Below the pieces are notes generated by a model that was not told the origin of the DNA, did not search any database, and saw only the letters and a program-made list of their open reading frames with translations. Below are positions 12,601 through 23,555 of a DNA stretch of 64,000 nucleotides, one piece after another. The stretch lies in the NCBI RefSeq assembly GCF_026745355.1, contig NC_079202.1, positions 58,046,122 through 58,110,121 on the forward strand, read 5' to 3'. The stretch comes from Beta vulgaris subsp. vulgaris (Eukaryota; Streptophyta; Magnoliopsida; Caryophyllales; Amaranthaceae). The position numbers were made by a program, and so were the translations under genes. Each line of letters begins with the position of its first letter. Positions within the stretch are counted from its first letter, which is position 1.

Positions 12601-13310
12601 CCTTAATATGGATGCCTGAAATTATTTATCACATACTCCCTCCATTTACAAATAATTGTTACACTTCACTTTGGTGGAGAACCAAGACAATTCTGAAAAA
12701 AGCATGAAAGAAGTACAACAAAAGCATATCTAATTTTTGGAACAATATAAAAGAACCATTAAAATATTGGAGACAGAAAATGATGTAGGTGAGAAAGATT
12801 CAATAAACGATAAAAGCACACGAATAATCAATGCTATAAGACTATAAATTAAAACCAAGTATATATAACAAAACTATTATAAGACTTTTATCACATGTTA
12901 TTAAAGAATCTTATTTATGTGCAATCACTCCCTTATTTGTAGTTACTGCCAAAAATTTCTATATAGATAACGTCTGCCAAAATAGCCAACGATACAGAAC
13001 ATCGGTGGTGCAAGACAATAAGAGAGAACTGAATGCACAAGTTAAAATCATAATATAATTTTTGTAAGAGATAACTTTTAGGTTGTTATGTATAATTAAT
13101 AATCAAGTTTTTAAATTTGATATTTTTGCATGTGTTTTTCCAGATATTTCTGATTTCTTTACGAGTATTTGCGTTTACTCATATTGTAACAGTTATTAAA
13201 TAACGATCATTTTAAAATTTGGGATAAGCGTAATGTGAGTCAACTCTATTGCAAGTAAATCTATTGAATTCTTTTCTATTGATTTGGGACAAAAATAGAT
13301 GCGAGTAAGT
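9614..13310. other. Gene-free AT-rich DNA
   Basis: No ORF, splice-consistent exon or RNA gene was recognised. It contains a short (AT)n run at 11187-11208, a T-tract at 12484-12500 and isolated CTCCCTCC motifs near 12645 that lack a matching inverted end. Much of it may be interior to old Helitrons. Confidence 0.4.
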
Positions 13311-13311
13311 G

Positions 13312-13362
<51 letters not shown>

Positions 13363-13404
13363 TATAAATATATATATATATTATATATATATTATATATA
13401 TATA
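13312..13404. repeat. (TA)n microsatellite, left block
   Basis: About 90 bases of almost pure TA with a few interruptions, ending exactly where the foldback element at 13405 starts. Confidence 0.95.
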
Positions 13405-13687
13405 GGCGAGATCACATGAGAATGCTCCTTACATGAGAAATGAGAATGAATCTCAACCACACGATTGGTTTAGAATTACAACACTTATTCATTAGAGTTA
13501 TATACCTCTAAAAAATTTAGAATTCAAATTTTTTTTTGTTTTTTTGAATTTTGAAAATTCAAATATTTTGTTTTTGGAGTTACATCACTTTTTCATTAGA
13601 GTTACATTACTTATTCATAAGAGTTATAGCGTGTAAAATTCATTCTCATTTCTCATATAAGTATGCATTCTCATATGAACTCACTTC
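13405..13687. mobile_element. Foldback MITE inserted in a (TA)n microsatellite
   Basis: The termini pair over roughly 50 bases. The left end is GGCGAGATCACATGAGAATG with ACATGAGAAATGAGAATG further in; the right end, read inverted, is AAGTGAGTTCATATGAGAAT with ATATGAGAAATGAGAATG further in. Pure TA tracts flank both sides. The interior repeats TCATTAGAGTTA and has no coding potential. Confidence 0.75.
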
Positions 13688-13693
13688 TATAAT

Positions 13694-13751
<58 letters not shown>

Positions 13752-13771
13752 TATATATATATATATATATA
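13688..13771. repeat. (TA)n microsatellite, right block
   Basis: TA-rich run directly after the foldback element. The ORF here translates only the repeat (YIYIYI). Confidence 0.95.
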
Positions 13772-15359
13772 AAAAAAATCCAGTTAAGCAAAAGGTATAT
13801 AACTATATGAGAATCTTGACAAGAAAATTACATAGTGGTATTTCAAGTTCAACAAGTACATGCCAATCATAAAATTTTGACGAAGGTTCTTATTAATCTT
13901 AATGTAAGATCTATAGCTTTGTTTTGTTAATTTATTTATTTTATATAGTTGTTGTTAAATCGTTTCAATCATATATATTAAGGATAAACATATTAGTCTA
14001 TATAGTGTAATTGTTTGTCATAATGTAGAAGGCATAATCAAATTCTAATAGGAAGTAACAACAAAAGCAATTTTTTTGGTGTGATTTTTAGTAGAATAAT
14101 TTAAATTGTGATATAAATAATATCTACAACTTTATAGAATATAACACCAACTACAAAAAGACACTAGATGTAATTAAGTATACAGTAAAATACTATAAAT
14201 ACTCAATCATATCGGAATATTAAAGTTTTGTGTGCAACCTACATTGGAGTATAGCAATATGTTCAAAATGAATATATTTTTTCAACAAAGTAATAACAAA
14301 CTTTAAAAATAATTTTGGTTAAAATACCACTCCCTCTATTTTCTTTTGTAATCGAAAAAGCCAATATAACTTTAAAAATGGGAAAGATTTCATTATTTTA
14401 AATAAAATGATATGAACTAAAATAAAGAATATAAGAATTTGAGTTAATCTGATAGGCAACCAATAACACAAAAGTTTGAGAGGTAAAAGATGAAGTATTT
14501 ATCATTAGTGTGAACAAATTTGTTGGAGTTTAAAATCAATGGAGATTTAAGTCATAAAATCAATGGAGAACGCACCCTAAATTTTAAAGCATTTATGATA
14601 TGGTGAATCATATGATACATTATCAATCACGAAAATCATGAAAAATATCATGAAAGATGACAATAAATTTTTGGGGTGAGAGTAGTTCATGTTGCAGAGA
14701 GAAAACACTTGGAAAGTGTATTATGTATATTATACATATACATATTTTCATGGGTAAAAGTATAATTATGTCTTACAATTATAAAATCCAGAAAATATTA
14801 TATGTTAATTAATCTTCTACAAAAAGAAATGAATATATTAAATGTTCATATAATAAAATTGGGTTAAATCATATTGAGCATTGAATAAAATGTGTGTGTG
14901 GGGTGTTTGGGGGTGGGGGTGGGTGTTAATCTACTCTGACTAAAATTTTGGGTCTAAGTTGCACAATTTGTAAAAGAGGGAGAGCTTATAACTTGCCGTA
15001 TGAAAGATTGTCGTTAAATTTGTTTGGTGAAAGTTAACATTATGATAGCGAAAAAAGGTGGGAGTGTAAGTATGCATATTTTTTGTAGGTAAAGGTATAG
15101 TTATATGTAACACAATTATTATAATTTTTTCTTATTTTTTGTAGGTAAAGTCCATAGATAACTTATTTTCACTTTCATTATAATTGATCACATTTATAAA
15201 TATAATAGATTATTGTGCTAACATTTCCTTTATCTACTCATAATTTTGAAAATCGTGATTGTTGGTTGAAATGGATTTTAATAATGACTATCAAAATTTA
15301 TTAAATTTGTACACAACCATTAAATAAAGTATGTATTTAATTTTTTTTTGAATTATAAT
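13772..15359. other. Gene-free AT-rich DNA
   Basis: No supported gene. It includes a G-rich patch at 14905-14926 and a CTCCCTCTATTTTCTTTTGT motif at 14330-14350 that resembles a truncated MITE end. Confidence 0.35.
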
Positions 15360-15360
15360 A

Positions 15361-17464
15361 TCTCTATATCTAAAACAAATCCTTGAAGCCACATGGTATG
15401 AAGTTAGAGAATTTTTCAATGAAGCTAAAAAATTGAGTCATCAAACAAAATAGTAGATATCACTTGGTGAAGGAACACAAAAGATTATGAAGATACTTTT
15501 AGTCAAAAAAACAAAAAGATCAAAGGAAAGTTCATGTTGATAACATCATAACATTATGGTTCAGATTTAAGGAATTTTTTAGATCTCAATGGGAAGAAAA
15601 TAGATAACTATTTGATAACTTAAATAAAGTTTGTGATGATAGATTAGATTTCATTTATGCAATTATGATATATTAAAGAAGGAAGAAAGTTAGAAACTCT
15701 TTATATCTCAATAAATACATGTGAAGATTATAACATAATTAAAATTAGTTTCATCATAAGTGGAATATAATCACCTAGAACTAATACATAACCAAGATCG
15801 AACTAGATCTATTCTATCACATAAAATTTTCAAATGTAAAGAAATGGGTTGGTTATTTTATTGAAACACTTATCGAATCGTATTAATCATACTATAAGTT
15901 TAAATATTGACAAATCCAAACTTGGCGTGTTAAATTTATTTAACACCTATATATTCATATCATGATTTTTATAGTGGAACTAAATAAATGTCTATAATAC
16001 CCCTTTATTCTAGAGATAACGATAGGTGCATGTCAAGTATAAATTGAAGTCAATATTTTTGTTCAATTTGAAGTTATTGTATGATTAGTGGGGTGGCTAT
16101 GGGAATAAAATTAAAGGGATGAGGGTGGTTTCTATTTAAGGTTGGTTTACATAAGTAGGGCAAAACAATATGAAAAATAGTATATGCTAAATTCTAATTT
16201 TACTAAGTTGCATAATAGAGGTGTGGTTTAGTGTGCATTTTGGTCGAGTAGGACCACTTTCTATTAGTAAGTTATGATAGTTATGGTAATCATAATTCTT
16301 TATGTTATTTTCTTATAATTCTTTAAAGAAAAACCATAATTTTGTTTGAGTAAAATTAATGACTTTAAAATAACATGGATTATACAAATAATGACATCAA
16401 CGTGATGTATTTATCTCATGCCGTTTGAGTTTTTTTATTGCACGGGCTATCTCATCCCGTGCATTTTTATTAAACGTAAATTATAAATTATTTAATTTTC
16501 TACAAAACAAGTCATATTTTCTACCAATGGGTAGCGTATTTCTTACTTCTACTAAATTTGGTTAATTGTGGTACATGGATAATCGAACATTCATATTCGA
16601 GGTCATAGACATGTTCAAGCTAAGGGGCTCCAAATAAAAGGAGACTTCACTACTAAAATGAGAATAAAAAAAGATAGAAAAACAACCAATCAGGCGGTGG
16701 TAAGGACACGGGGTGGCTCAAGGAGCCAGCAACAAGAAAATCAATCACGTTACTTTTTTAGATGGGGAAAGGGAAATGATCCTATATCAACTATATATAG
16801 TAGAAAACATAAATTTGGTATTTTCTAGAGAATCATTTAAAGGGTGTCTGAGTATGTCAAGGAAAGGGAGTAGTATGGTATTTATACCCCGTATGACACT
16901 CATTCTGTCAAATGGAATAAAATTTCCCTTGAATTATGTTTTGCAATGATTATAAATAAAAGTCAAATATATCCCTATCACATATGGGTTTGTCCCAAGT
17001 TCGGTTTTCAGCCATAGCCAAATTTATGTGGTCATTTTTAAAGTCACGGGTAGAAAGTGTATAATAATACTGATTAGTGAGAAAGAACATGATATGTCTA
17101 ATATTACAGGTAATGACATATATAATTAAGTCTTCTACAACCTAAGAGTGTCATGTATTTGCAAAACAACTATATAATTAACATAAAGGAGCATTTTTTG
17201 TCTTTCTGTGTAAAGTGCATCATTGATGCTTTGTTTTTGGTTAAATATGTATAGGATTATTCTGTATTTCAATACATCGTTCAAAGTTTATTAATCTAAT
17301 ATGGTATAGAGGATAAACTCATTTGAGTTTCGAGCAATACATAAGCTTATATTAAATCGAGTAGACGTAGAGAATCTTTTATATGCTTATACTGTAGTTG
17401 GTATATAAACACGCTTATTAAACAAAAAAGTTCCCGTGCATTTTTGCACGGGTCCAAAAGCTAG
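15361..17464 (+). mobile_element. Non-autonomous Helitron, about 2.1 kb
   Basis: The 5' end TCTCTATATCTAAAAC follows an A (15360). The 3' end has the hairpin CCCGTGCA-TTTT-TGCACGGG (17433-17452), a short spacer and CTAG (17461-17464), followed by T. This matches Helitron insertion between A and T without target duplication. No Rep/helicase coding is present. A second palindrome (GCACGGG...CCCGTGC, about 16440-16463) inside could be a nested end. Pairing of these two ends is inferred from polarity and distance. Confidence 0.55.
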
Positions 17465-17465
17465 T

Positions 17466-18198
17466 TTTTAACATAAAGTTGAAGTTGAAATTATGTGATG
17501 GTTCGATAACGTTACTTTAGATAAAGAGTCTTATTTTATTGACTAAAAATATAGGTTTCTAAATACATTATAAATCATCATCAATTACATATTACATTAT
17601 TATCGATAAAGTATTTCAATAACACACTTCTAATTTTGTTTATGGACTTTTCTAATCAATGTATAATCATATGTATGTGCCATTTTAAATTTATGGTAAA
17701 TTTCCTTATGTAAAATTATTTTGTCAATTTTATATTAAATGTGATGACTTTGAATTGTTTGGGAATTTCCTTTTATAAAATAATTTTGTCAATTTTTTTG
17801 TTGATATGCATTGATTGTGCTAACTTTGAGTTGTTTAAAGTTTTTTCCATAAAATATAATTTTATTTAATAAGGGTAAAAATGTAATTTCAGATAGGGAC
17901 ATGGTTGCTCCTTCCTTCCCTTGTAGAGTTGTAATATAGAGATTTATGATTAATCCTCGTAAATTCCATAAAATAAAGTAAAGAAGAAAAAAAATTCTAC
18001 TAAATCTGTGAGTCTTTGACCAACTACTTCCCTTTTGCGCACCATAACTAGTCAAAATGCAGGTAGATTCCCCCCAATCTTCCAACCCAAAAGCAAACCA
18101 AAATTGACTCAAAAACTCAGAATTCACAATTCAACCCACAATAATCTTCAATCAAATACTCCTCTCTTCCTTCCCAAAAAGAAAAAAACACAAGAACA
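17466..18198. promoter_or_regulatory. Upstream region of the TPR-like gene
   Basis: The last 150 bases before the ATG are A/C-rich and probably 5' UTR. The more distal part is AT-rich. AATATAGAGA at 17933-17942 looks like a minus-strand Helitron 5' end. No convincing TATA box was found. Confidence 0.35.
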
Positions 18199-18852
18199 AT
18201 GTCGATGTGGTGGGATCTCTCTCTCCAAGCCTTAATCTTCATAGTTAGCATCCTCTCTTATCTTTGGACCAACAACATCCCCCAAAAACTCTTCACCAAA
18301 TACCACACCTACCGCAACCGCCACAAACACCAATCTCGTCGCCACTTCGTCAAAGCCGCCGAACACCTCGCTAACTCCGACCTCTCCTCCGCCGTTTCCC
18401 AAGCCGATGCCGCCATCTTACTCGACCCAACCGACGCCGCCAACCACATCATCAAGTCTCTCGCTCTCGAGCTCCAAGGATACACTACCTCCGCGCTAGA
18501 CGCACTCGACGTCGCGCTATCCCCCCTCGCCATCGCATCGCTTGGGGTTGATGAGAGGGCCGACGCTATTGCTAAGCGCGCTGGGTTGAGGATGGAGGTG
18601 AGTCGACTCGGTCGAGTTGAAAGTGGGGTGGATGTGGAGGTGTGGAGTGCGGCGGAGAGAGAGCTGAGAGAAGCTGTGAAAGTGAGGAGAGAGAGTGGGA
18701 GAGCTTGGTGTTTGTTGGCGGAGTGTTGTTTGGGGTTGGGGAAGATAGATGAGGCGAGAGATGCGTTTGAAGAGGCGGTTAGGGTTGCGCCTGACTCGGT
18801 TGTGGCGAGTCAAGGGTTGGATCGCTTGAAACAAGGGCTTAAAGAGGAGTAG
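18199..18852 (+). CDS. TPR-like superfamily protein, intronless
   Basis: A single exon of 217 codons. The ATG at 18199 follows an A-rich leader (AAAAACACAAGAACA). Residues 8-26 form a hydrophobic segment (LQALIFIVSILSYLW), probably a signal anchor or membrane span, followed by a basic stretch (YRNRHKHQSRRH). From about residue 48 the protein has helix pairs typical of tetratricopeptide repeats: AAEHLANSDLSSAVSQADAA, then DPTDAANHIIKSLALELQGY. A clear C-terminal repeat is AWCLLAECCLGLGKIDEARD with AFEEAVRVAPDS. TPR proteins are protein-interaction scaffolds; the partner and pathway are unknown here. Codon use changes sharply inside the gene: C-ending codons dominate to about 18540, G-rich codons after it. 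There is no operon-like context. I recognise the fold, not a named gene. Confidence 0.85.
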   Translation: MSMWWDLSLQALIFIVSILSYLWTNNIPQKLFTKYHTYRNRHKHQSRRHFVKAAEHLANSDLSSAVSQADAAILLDPTDAANHIIKSLALELQGYTTSALDALDVALSPLAIASLGVDERADAIAKRAGLRMEVSRLGRVESGVDVEVWSAAERELREAVKVRRESGRAWCLLAECCLGLGKIDEARDAFEEAVRVAPDSVVASQGLDRLKQGLKEE

Positions 18853-19531
18853 ACTGTAGACTTCATTATTTGGTTAAAGGGGTAAAAATGTATAATACTT
18901 TATTTGTTTATTTTATTATGTATAATTAGGTCGGAAAACTTGTACTTTCTCCGTTTTTTAACATTTGTAACGTTTTTCATTTGAGATAGTTTTTTTTTTT
19001 ACTTGCAACATTGACAATTTTTGAAATATATTCGAAGTGTGTATCTATTGGTTTTGTTTGGCATTACTAGTTGAAAAAAAACTAAAATTGGTAAGTTATA
19101 AGATAAAGCTAAAATTGATAAGATGCTAGAACTGATAAAATTATTTATTAGTTTAACTTATGATTTTGAAAAGGTAAATTTTTTAACTTATCATTTAAAT
19201 CATTTTAACAACCTGAAATTTTATTTTAGGTGCTCTCCAAACACGATTAATTATTTTAGCACCTTATCATTTAAGGTAGTTAAAATGCTTCCCCAAATAG
19301 AACTATTAAATAATAGTTAAGTTTTGATAAACACCTTACTGAAAATGTTGAGCATATAAGATGTAGTAAATTTGTAACATGCATGTTTATTGCTACAACC
19401 TAGTTTTTCCTTGGTTTCTATCATGTCCAAATTCTCTTTATTTTTTGTTAGTATTACTAGTAGATTACTATAAAACCAAATTTATGCTGCAACACCGAGG
19501 AAGCAGTACACAGTCGAGTTATCAACATATA

Positions 19532-20051
19532 TCTCTATTATATAAGCCAAGAGAGGAGGTGTGGTGTCCTCTTTTGAAGTGACTAAAATACCTTAATGAT
19601 CTAATTAATGGAAAGAAAAAAAATTACAAAAACAAATCATTTAAAAATTCTCATTCCAACTTGCCATTTAAAACAAGTTTAAAATGGTATATGCATCAAA
19701 TACTTCAATCAAAAATTAAATGGACAAAATATTTATACCTTATAAAAAAAGATGGCATACATAACGTGCACATAAAAAGTCTGAACATTCACTACCTTTG
19801 ATATTCTTTAATTCAGTTAAACCAACTCATTATTTTTGTTTTTTATGTTCAATATTCATTCACAAAAAATTAATGTTAACAATCACTCACAACCTTTTTA
19901 TTTTTTACATTAGCGAATTAATATATCTAAATTCATCTAACTGTTGAATTTTTCACATTTAAGTTTAATCATAAATAAAGTACGAATGGAGTATCTAATA
20001 GAATAACAAATTTTGACATTAATGCACGCATCGCGTGCATATGAAGGCTAG
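19532..20051 (+). mobile_element. Non-autonomous Helitron, 520 bp
   Basis: Starts TCTCTATTATATAAG after A (19531). Ends with the hairpin GCACGC-ATC-GCGTGC, a short spacer, and CTAG at 20048-20051 followed by T. It is absent at the matching site in copy B of the local duplication, which confirms both ends as an insertion. No ORF. Confidence 0.85.
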
Positions 20052-20141
20052 TATACCATAATAGAACTCTTAACCTATTTCGTATTTCCACCTCTTTATG
20101 CTTTTTACTGCATGCTAAAGGATTGATCACCTAAAGGAGTA

Positions 20142-20400
20142 CTCCCTCTGTTTTTTTTTATCTTTCTCACTTGGAATCTTGACACTATTCATGCATAGAG
20201 AGAATCTTCTCAAATGTTCTCAATTTATAAGAAAAAAACATAGTCATGTGGGGTCTTGTTTGATTCGTCTCAATTAGTACTTTATTAATATTCAATCGTT
20301 ATAATTTTTACTAATATATAATGAAAGATATTTAAGTTTTAAAACGTGCATTGGAAGACGCGCACAGAAAAGTAGGAATGATAAAAAAAAACAGAGGGAG
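20142..20400. mobile_element. Stowaway-type MITE
   Basis: TA-flanked (20140-20141 and 20401-20402), with inverted ends CTCCCTCTGTTTTTTTTTAT and AAAAAAACAGAGGGAG. Same family as 49189-49447. Absent from copy B of the duplication. Confidence 0.85.
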
Positions 20401-20853
20401 TACTATTTAGTGGTTTGCTTGCCTCCTCGGTTACCTATCTAAGACTCAAATCCTACTCTACTCGAAACTTTTTTAGTTCACTCCAAAATACAAGCATAGT
20501 GGTTTACTTGATCATATTAAAAGGGAAAGATGATATATTGAGTTACCAAGGAAATATAGTTATATACATACCCTTCCTCTAACTGTTTGGTGATTAATGT
20601 GTGAGTCATAAAATTTCTTCTTACATTCATCTTAATCTCTTTTTTTCATCACATCAATTTTTCATATGATTTGGTCTAAAGTCTAAACACTCCACATTTG
20701 GTGTATTAACAAATTCAAAAAGACATGAATTTGTACAATTCATCATATATGTCCTTCATTCATTATTAAGAGCATATATATCCTTTTCTAGACAACTACA
20801 TACATAACATTCCGCTAATATATAATTAAAGATAATAATGGTCAAGTAATCAA

Positions 20854-21667
20854 ACAATAATTTTAATACTAGTTGAATGAAAGATTGATGTCACTCCTCA
20901 AAAATTTAAAAGAAATATTTTTTTACAATTTTAACCCTTGAATGAGGTTAGACACTTTTATTTATACTAATAACAAACTAAGCCATATGCCGAATTTAAA
21001 TCTATTGAATTTAAATACGCCCAACTTACACACTGCACCCTGTAAAACCCTTACCTTAAAGGTAATGGTAAAACTATGAGCTTCTTAACTATTAAAATTT
21101 ATGGTATAAGATAAGATTGTAACACATGACTATTTCGTAGGCCAACTAATACAAAATATAAACTCTTGTCTAGATGCAAATATATTAAAGTCAATAGATC
21201 AATAGAGACCAACATTAAAAAGACAACTTACTGAAATGGTGCCTTTGATTTTATGTCAATGCTGTTAATGTGTCAATATCTTTTTTATTTTATAATTAAA
21301 AATTTAAAATTTAACACATATTTGTACTTTTAACTAGTATTTGGCCGGGCCGACCGTTGTTCCGGGTGCTATTTTTTTCGAATTTGATATGCATTTTTTC
21401 ATTAGCATTAAAATATAATAAAGAAAACTCAACATTTGAAAGGTTCAAATATAATAATGTGGACATTTAAAACATGATTAAAAGTTGGTTGAGATGGTAA
21501 TTGTACTATGTGTAATAGCAAGATGTCGAGTTTAAAACTTGTTGCAAGGCAATTTAGTTTTGTTAGTTGACATGACATAGGTACACATTGTATAATTCTA
21601 GTAAAGTAAGATAGGTGTCACATGACGTATTGACGTGTATATAGTGTCAAAGGAGTAATGTATAATA
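20854..21667. other. Spacer between the duplicated segments
   Basis: AT-rich, no gene. ACTAG at 21333-21337 followed by GC-rich TTTGGCCGGGCCGACC resembles an inverted Helitron 3' end, but no partner was identified. A tRNA-like stretch at 21485-21540 (GGTTGAGATGGTAATTG) may be an old SINE. Confidence 0.3.
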
Positions 21668-21712
21668 TTGTATTGTATTTGGTCAAAGGAGTATAAATGT
21701 ATAATATTATAT

Positions 21713-22952
21713 CGGTTTTTTCACCATATACCCCTGACAATTTTTTTTTTTGCACCGTATACCCTTTCAACTTTCCAAATTCATCATATACCCCTCACTT
21801 TTCAAAAAATACATTAACTTACCCTTTTGACTAACGGAAGGCTAACGCCGTTAGTCATTTAACCCTAATCCTCCCTTTAACCCTAATTAGCTACCCTAAA
21901 CCTAAACCAAACCCTAACCCTAATCTAATACCCTAAGTCCCTAACCCTAACCACCCCTTACCCCAGCCCCCACTCCCCCCACCCCTTACCCTAGCAGGTA
22001 GCAGCCCCCACCCACTCCCCCACCCCTTACCCCCGGCCACCACCTTCTCCCCACCCTTTACCTCAACACCCTAGAATCCGACCGCCTCCCCAAATACACC
22101 ACCACCGAAACCCACCCCCGAAGCTCACCCCTTCCCCACCCTTTACCCCACCACCGCCGAAGCCCACCCCTGCCTCTTCTACTCTCACCATTTTTCTTTC
22201 TCACCCTCCTTCGCACCTCACCAGAGCCTTTTCTCCTCTCGGCGTTTTTCTTTCTCTCCTTCTCGTTGCTCCTCTCTCTCACCGGCATTTCCTCGGCTCA
22301 CCGGAGCCACTTCTCCTCTCGCCAGTCTTCGTCGCTCTGTTTTTCGAAGTCTTCGCCGTTTTGTTTTTCGAAGGGGAACAGGGGTGTAGGAGGGGGGTCG
22401 CCGATCTCTGTTTTCTCGTTGGTGTGGGGGAGGGTTAAGAGCGTGGTGTGGTGGCGTTTCTCGCTGGTGTGGTGGATGCACGGGAGCGGAGGGGGGGTGG
22501 GGTTGCCGTGGAAAGGGGGGTGGGGTTGCCGTAGAAAGGGGAGGGGTGGGGTTACCGGGAAAAGGGAAGGGGGTTGCGAAAATTCCGGTCAGGGGTGGTG
22601 GGGTTGCCGGGGTCAGGTGGTGGTGGGTCAGTTGGTGGTGCTGGTTAGGGTTAGGGTGAGGGGGGTGGTAGGCTGCGGGTTGGGGATGGGTGGTGGGCTG
22701 TGGTCTAATGGGGTGGGTTAGGTTTTTTGGTTAGTTAGGTTTAGGGTTAAGAGGGTTAGTGTTAGGGTTTAGGGTAGTTAATTAAAATTAAGAGTAGATT
22801 AGGGCCTAATGACTAACGGAAGTCTAACACCGTTAGTCAAAAGGGTAAGTTAATGTATTTTTTGAAAAGTGAGGGGTATATGATGAATTTGGAAAGTTGA
22901 AAGGGTATACGGTGCAAAAAAAAATTGTCAGGGGTATATGGTGAAAAAACCG
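21713..22952. mobile_element. Mutator-like non-autonomous element with long TIRs
   Basis: Flanked by a perfect 9-bp duplication ATATTATAT (21704-21712 and 22953-22961), the hallmark target-site length of Mutator-like elements. The TIRs extend about 150 bp, from CGGTTTTTTCACCATATACC to GACTAACGG...CCGTTAGTCA at 21830-21860, mirrored at 22808-22842. Inside, the left half is C-rich with degenerate CCCTAA runs (21885-21945) and the right half is G-rich with GGGTTAGG runs, so the element folds back further. ORFs in the core are low-complexity and no transposase is present. The undisturbed site exists in copy A. Confidence 0.9.
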
Positions 22953-23164
22953 ATATTATATTGTATTTGTTTATTTTATTATGTAAAATTAGGTATGAAA
23001 TCTTATACTTCCTCCGTTTTTCAACACTTGTAATGTTTTTCATTTCAGACAATTTTTTTATTACTTGTAACATTGATATTTTTTGAAATATATTCGGAGT
23101 TTTCTATTAAGTAGTAGTAATTGAGTATTGGTAACGTGAATTGCTGAAAATGTAGAGTATATAA

Positions 23165-23275
23165 TACGATTCTGTTCTCCCTGATTCGGTTCAGTTCAGC
23201 TTTGGACAATACTTTTACTCTCATATATCACTATTCATTTCAGTTCAGCTGTTTTATACCGAAAAGAACAGGCCT
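23165..23275. mobile_element. TTCAG-rich MITE
   Basis: Begins near TTCTGTTCTCCC and ends GAAAAGAACAGGCC, with internal TTCAGTTCAGCT motifs and TTTTACTCTCATATATCACT. The same core occurs at 39447-39607 and, inverted, at 51408-51593. Absent at the matching site in copy A. Confidence 0.65.
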
Positions 23276-23555
23276 AAAAGGTAGTAAATTTGTAATATGT
23301 TTGTTGCTACAACTTAGTTCTTCGTTGGGATCTATCACGTCTAAATTCTATTTGTTTTTGATAGTATTACTCATAAATCACTATAAAACCAAGTCTATGC
23401 TGCAACACCAACTTAAAGCAGTCCGCAAGCAAGTAATCAACGTACTAGTTGCCACATTCCATAATATAAGTTTAAACCCAATTTCAACTCTTTATGCCTT
23501 TACTGCATGCTAAAGGATTGCTCAACTCCTTGGTTACCTATCCAAGGCTCAAATC

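Larger units (their letters stand above)
18863..20853. repeat. Copy A of a local intergenic duplication
   Basis: Collinear similarity to 21668-25252. Shared landmarks are the start (18872/21680), the truncated MITE end (18947/23010), CTATAAAACCAA and TATGCTGCAACACC (19470/23385), TACTGCATGCTAAAGGATTG (20108/23502), and TCCAAAATACAAGCATAGTG (20483/24902) through CGCTAATATATAATTAAAGA. Insertions private to this copy are the Helitron (19532-20051), a Stowaway (20142-20400) and about 280 bp at 19047-19330. Confidence 0.85.

Noticed and set aside
12640..12955. Stowaway MITE
   Set aside because: CTCCCTCCATTTACAAATAA at the left has no inverted partner; the right-hand match (CACTCCCTTATTTGTAG) is in the same orientation.
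13551..13772. ORF ending in YIYIYI
   Set aside because: Reads out of the MITE into the TA microsatellite; no coding signal.
16713..16949. 78-residue ORF inside the Helitron
   Set aside because: No recognisable domain and no exon structure; could be captured debris.
22266..22721. Gly/Trp-rich protein ORF
   Set aside because: Entirely inside the G-rich core of the Mutator-like element; low complexity, no start context or conserved motif.
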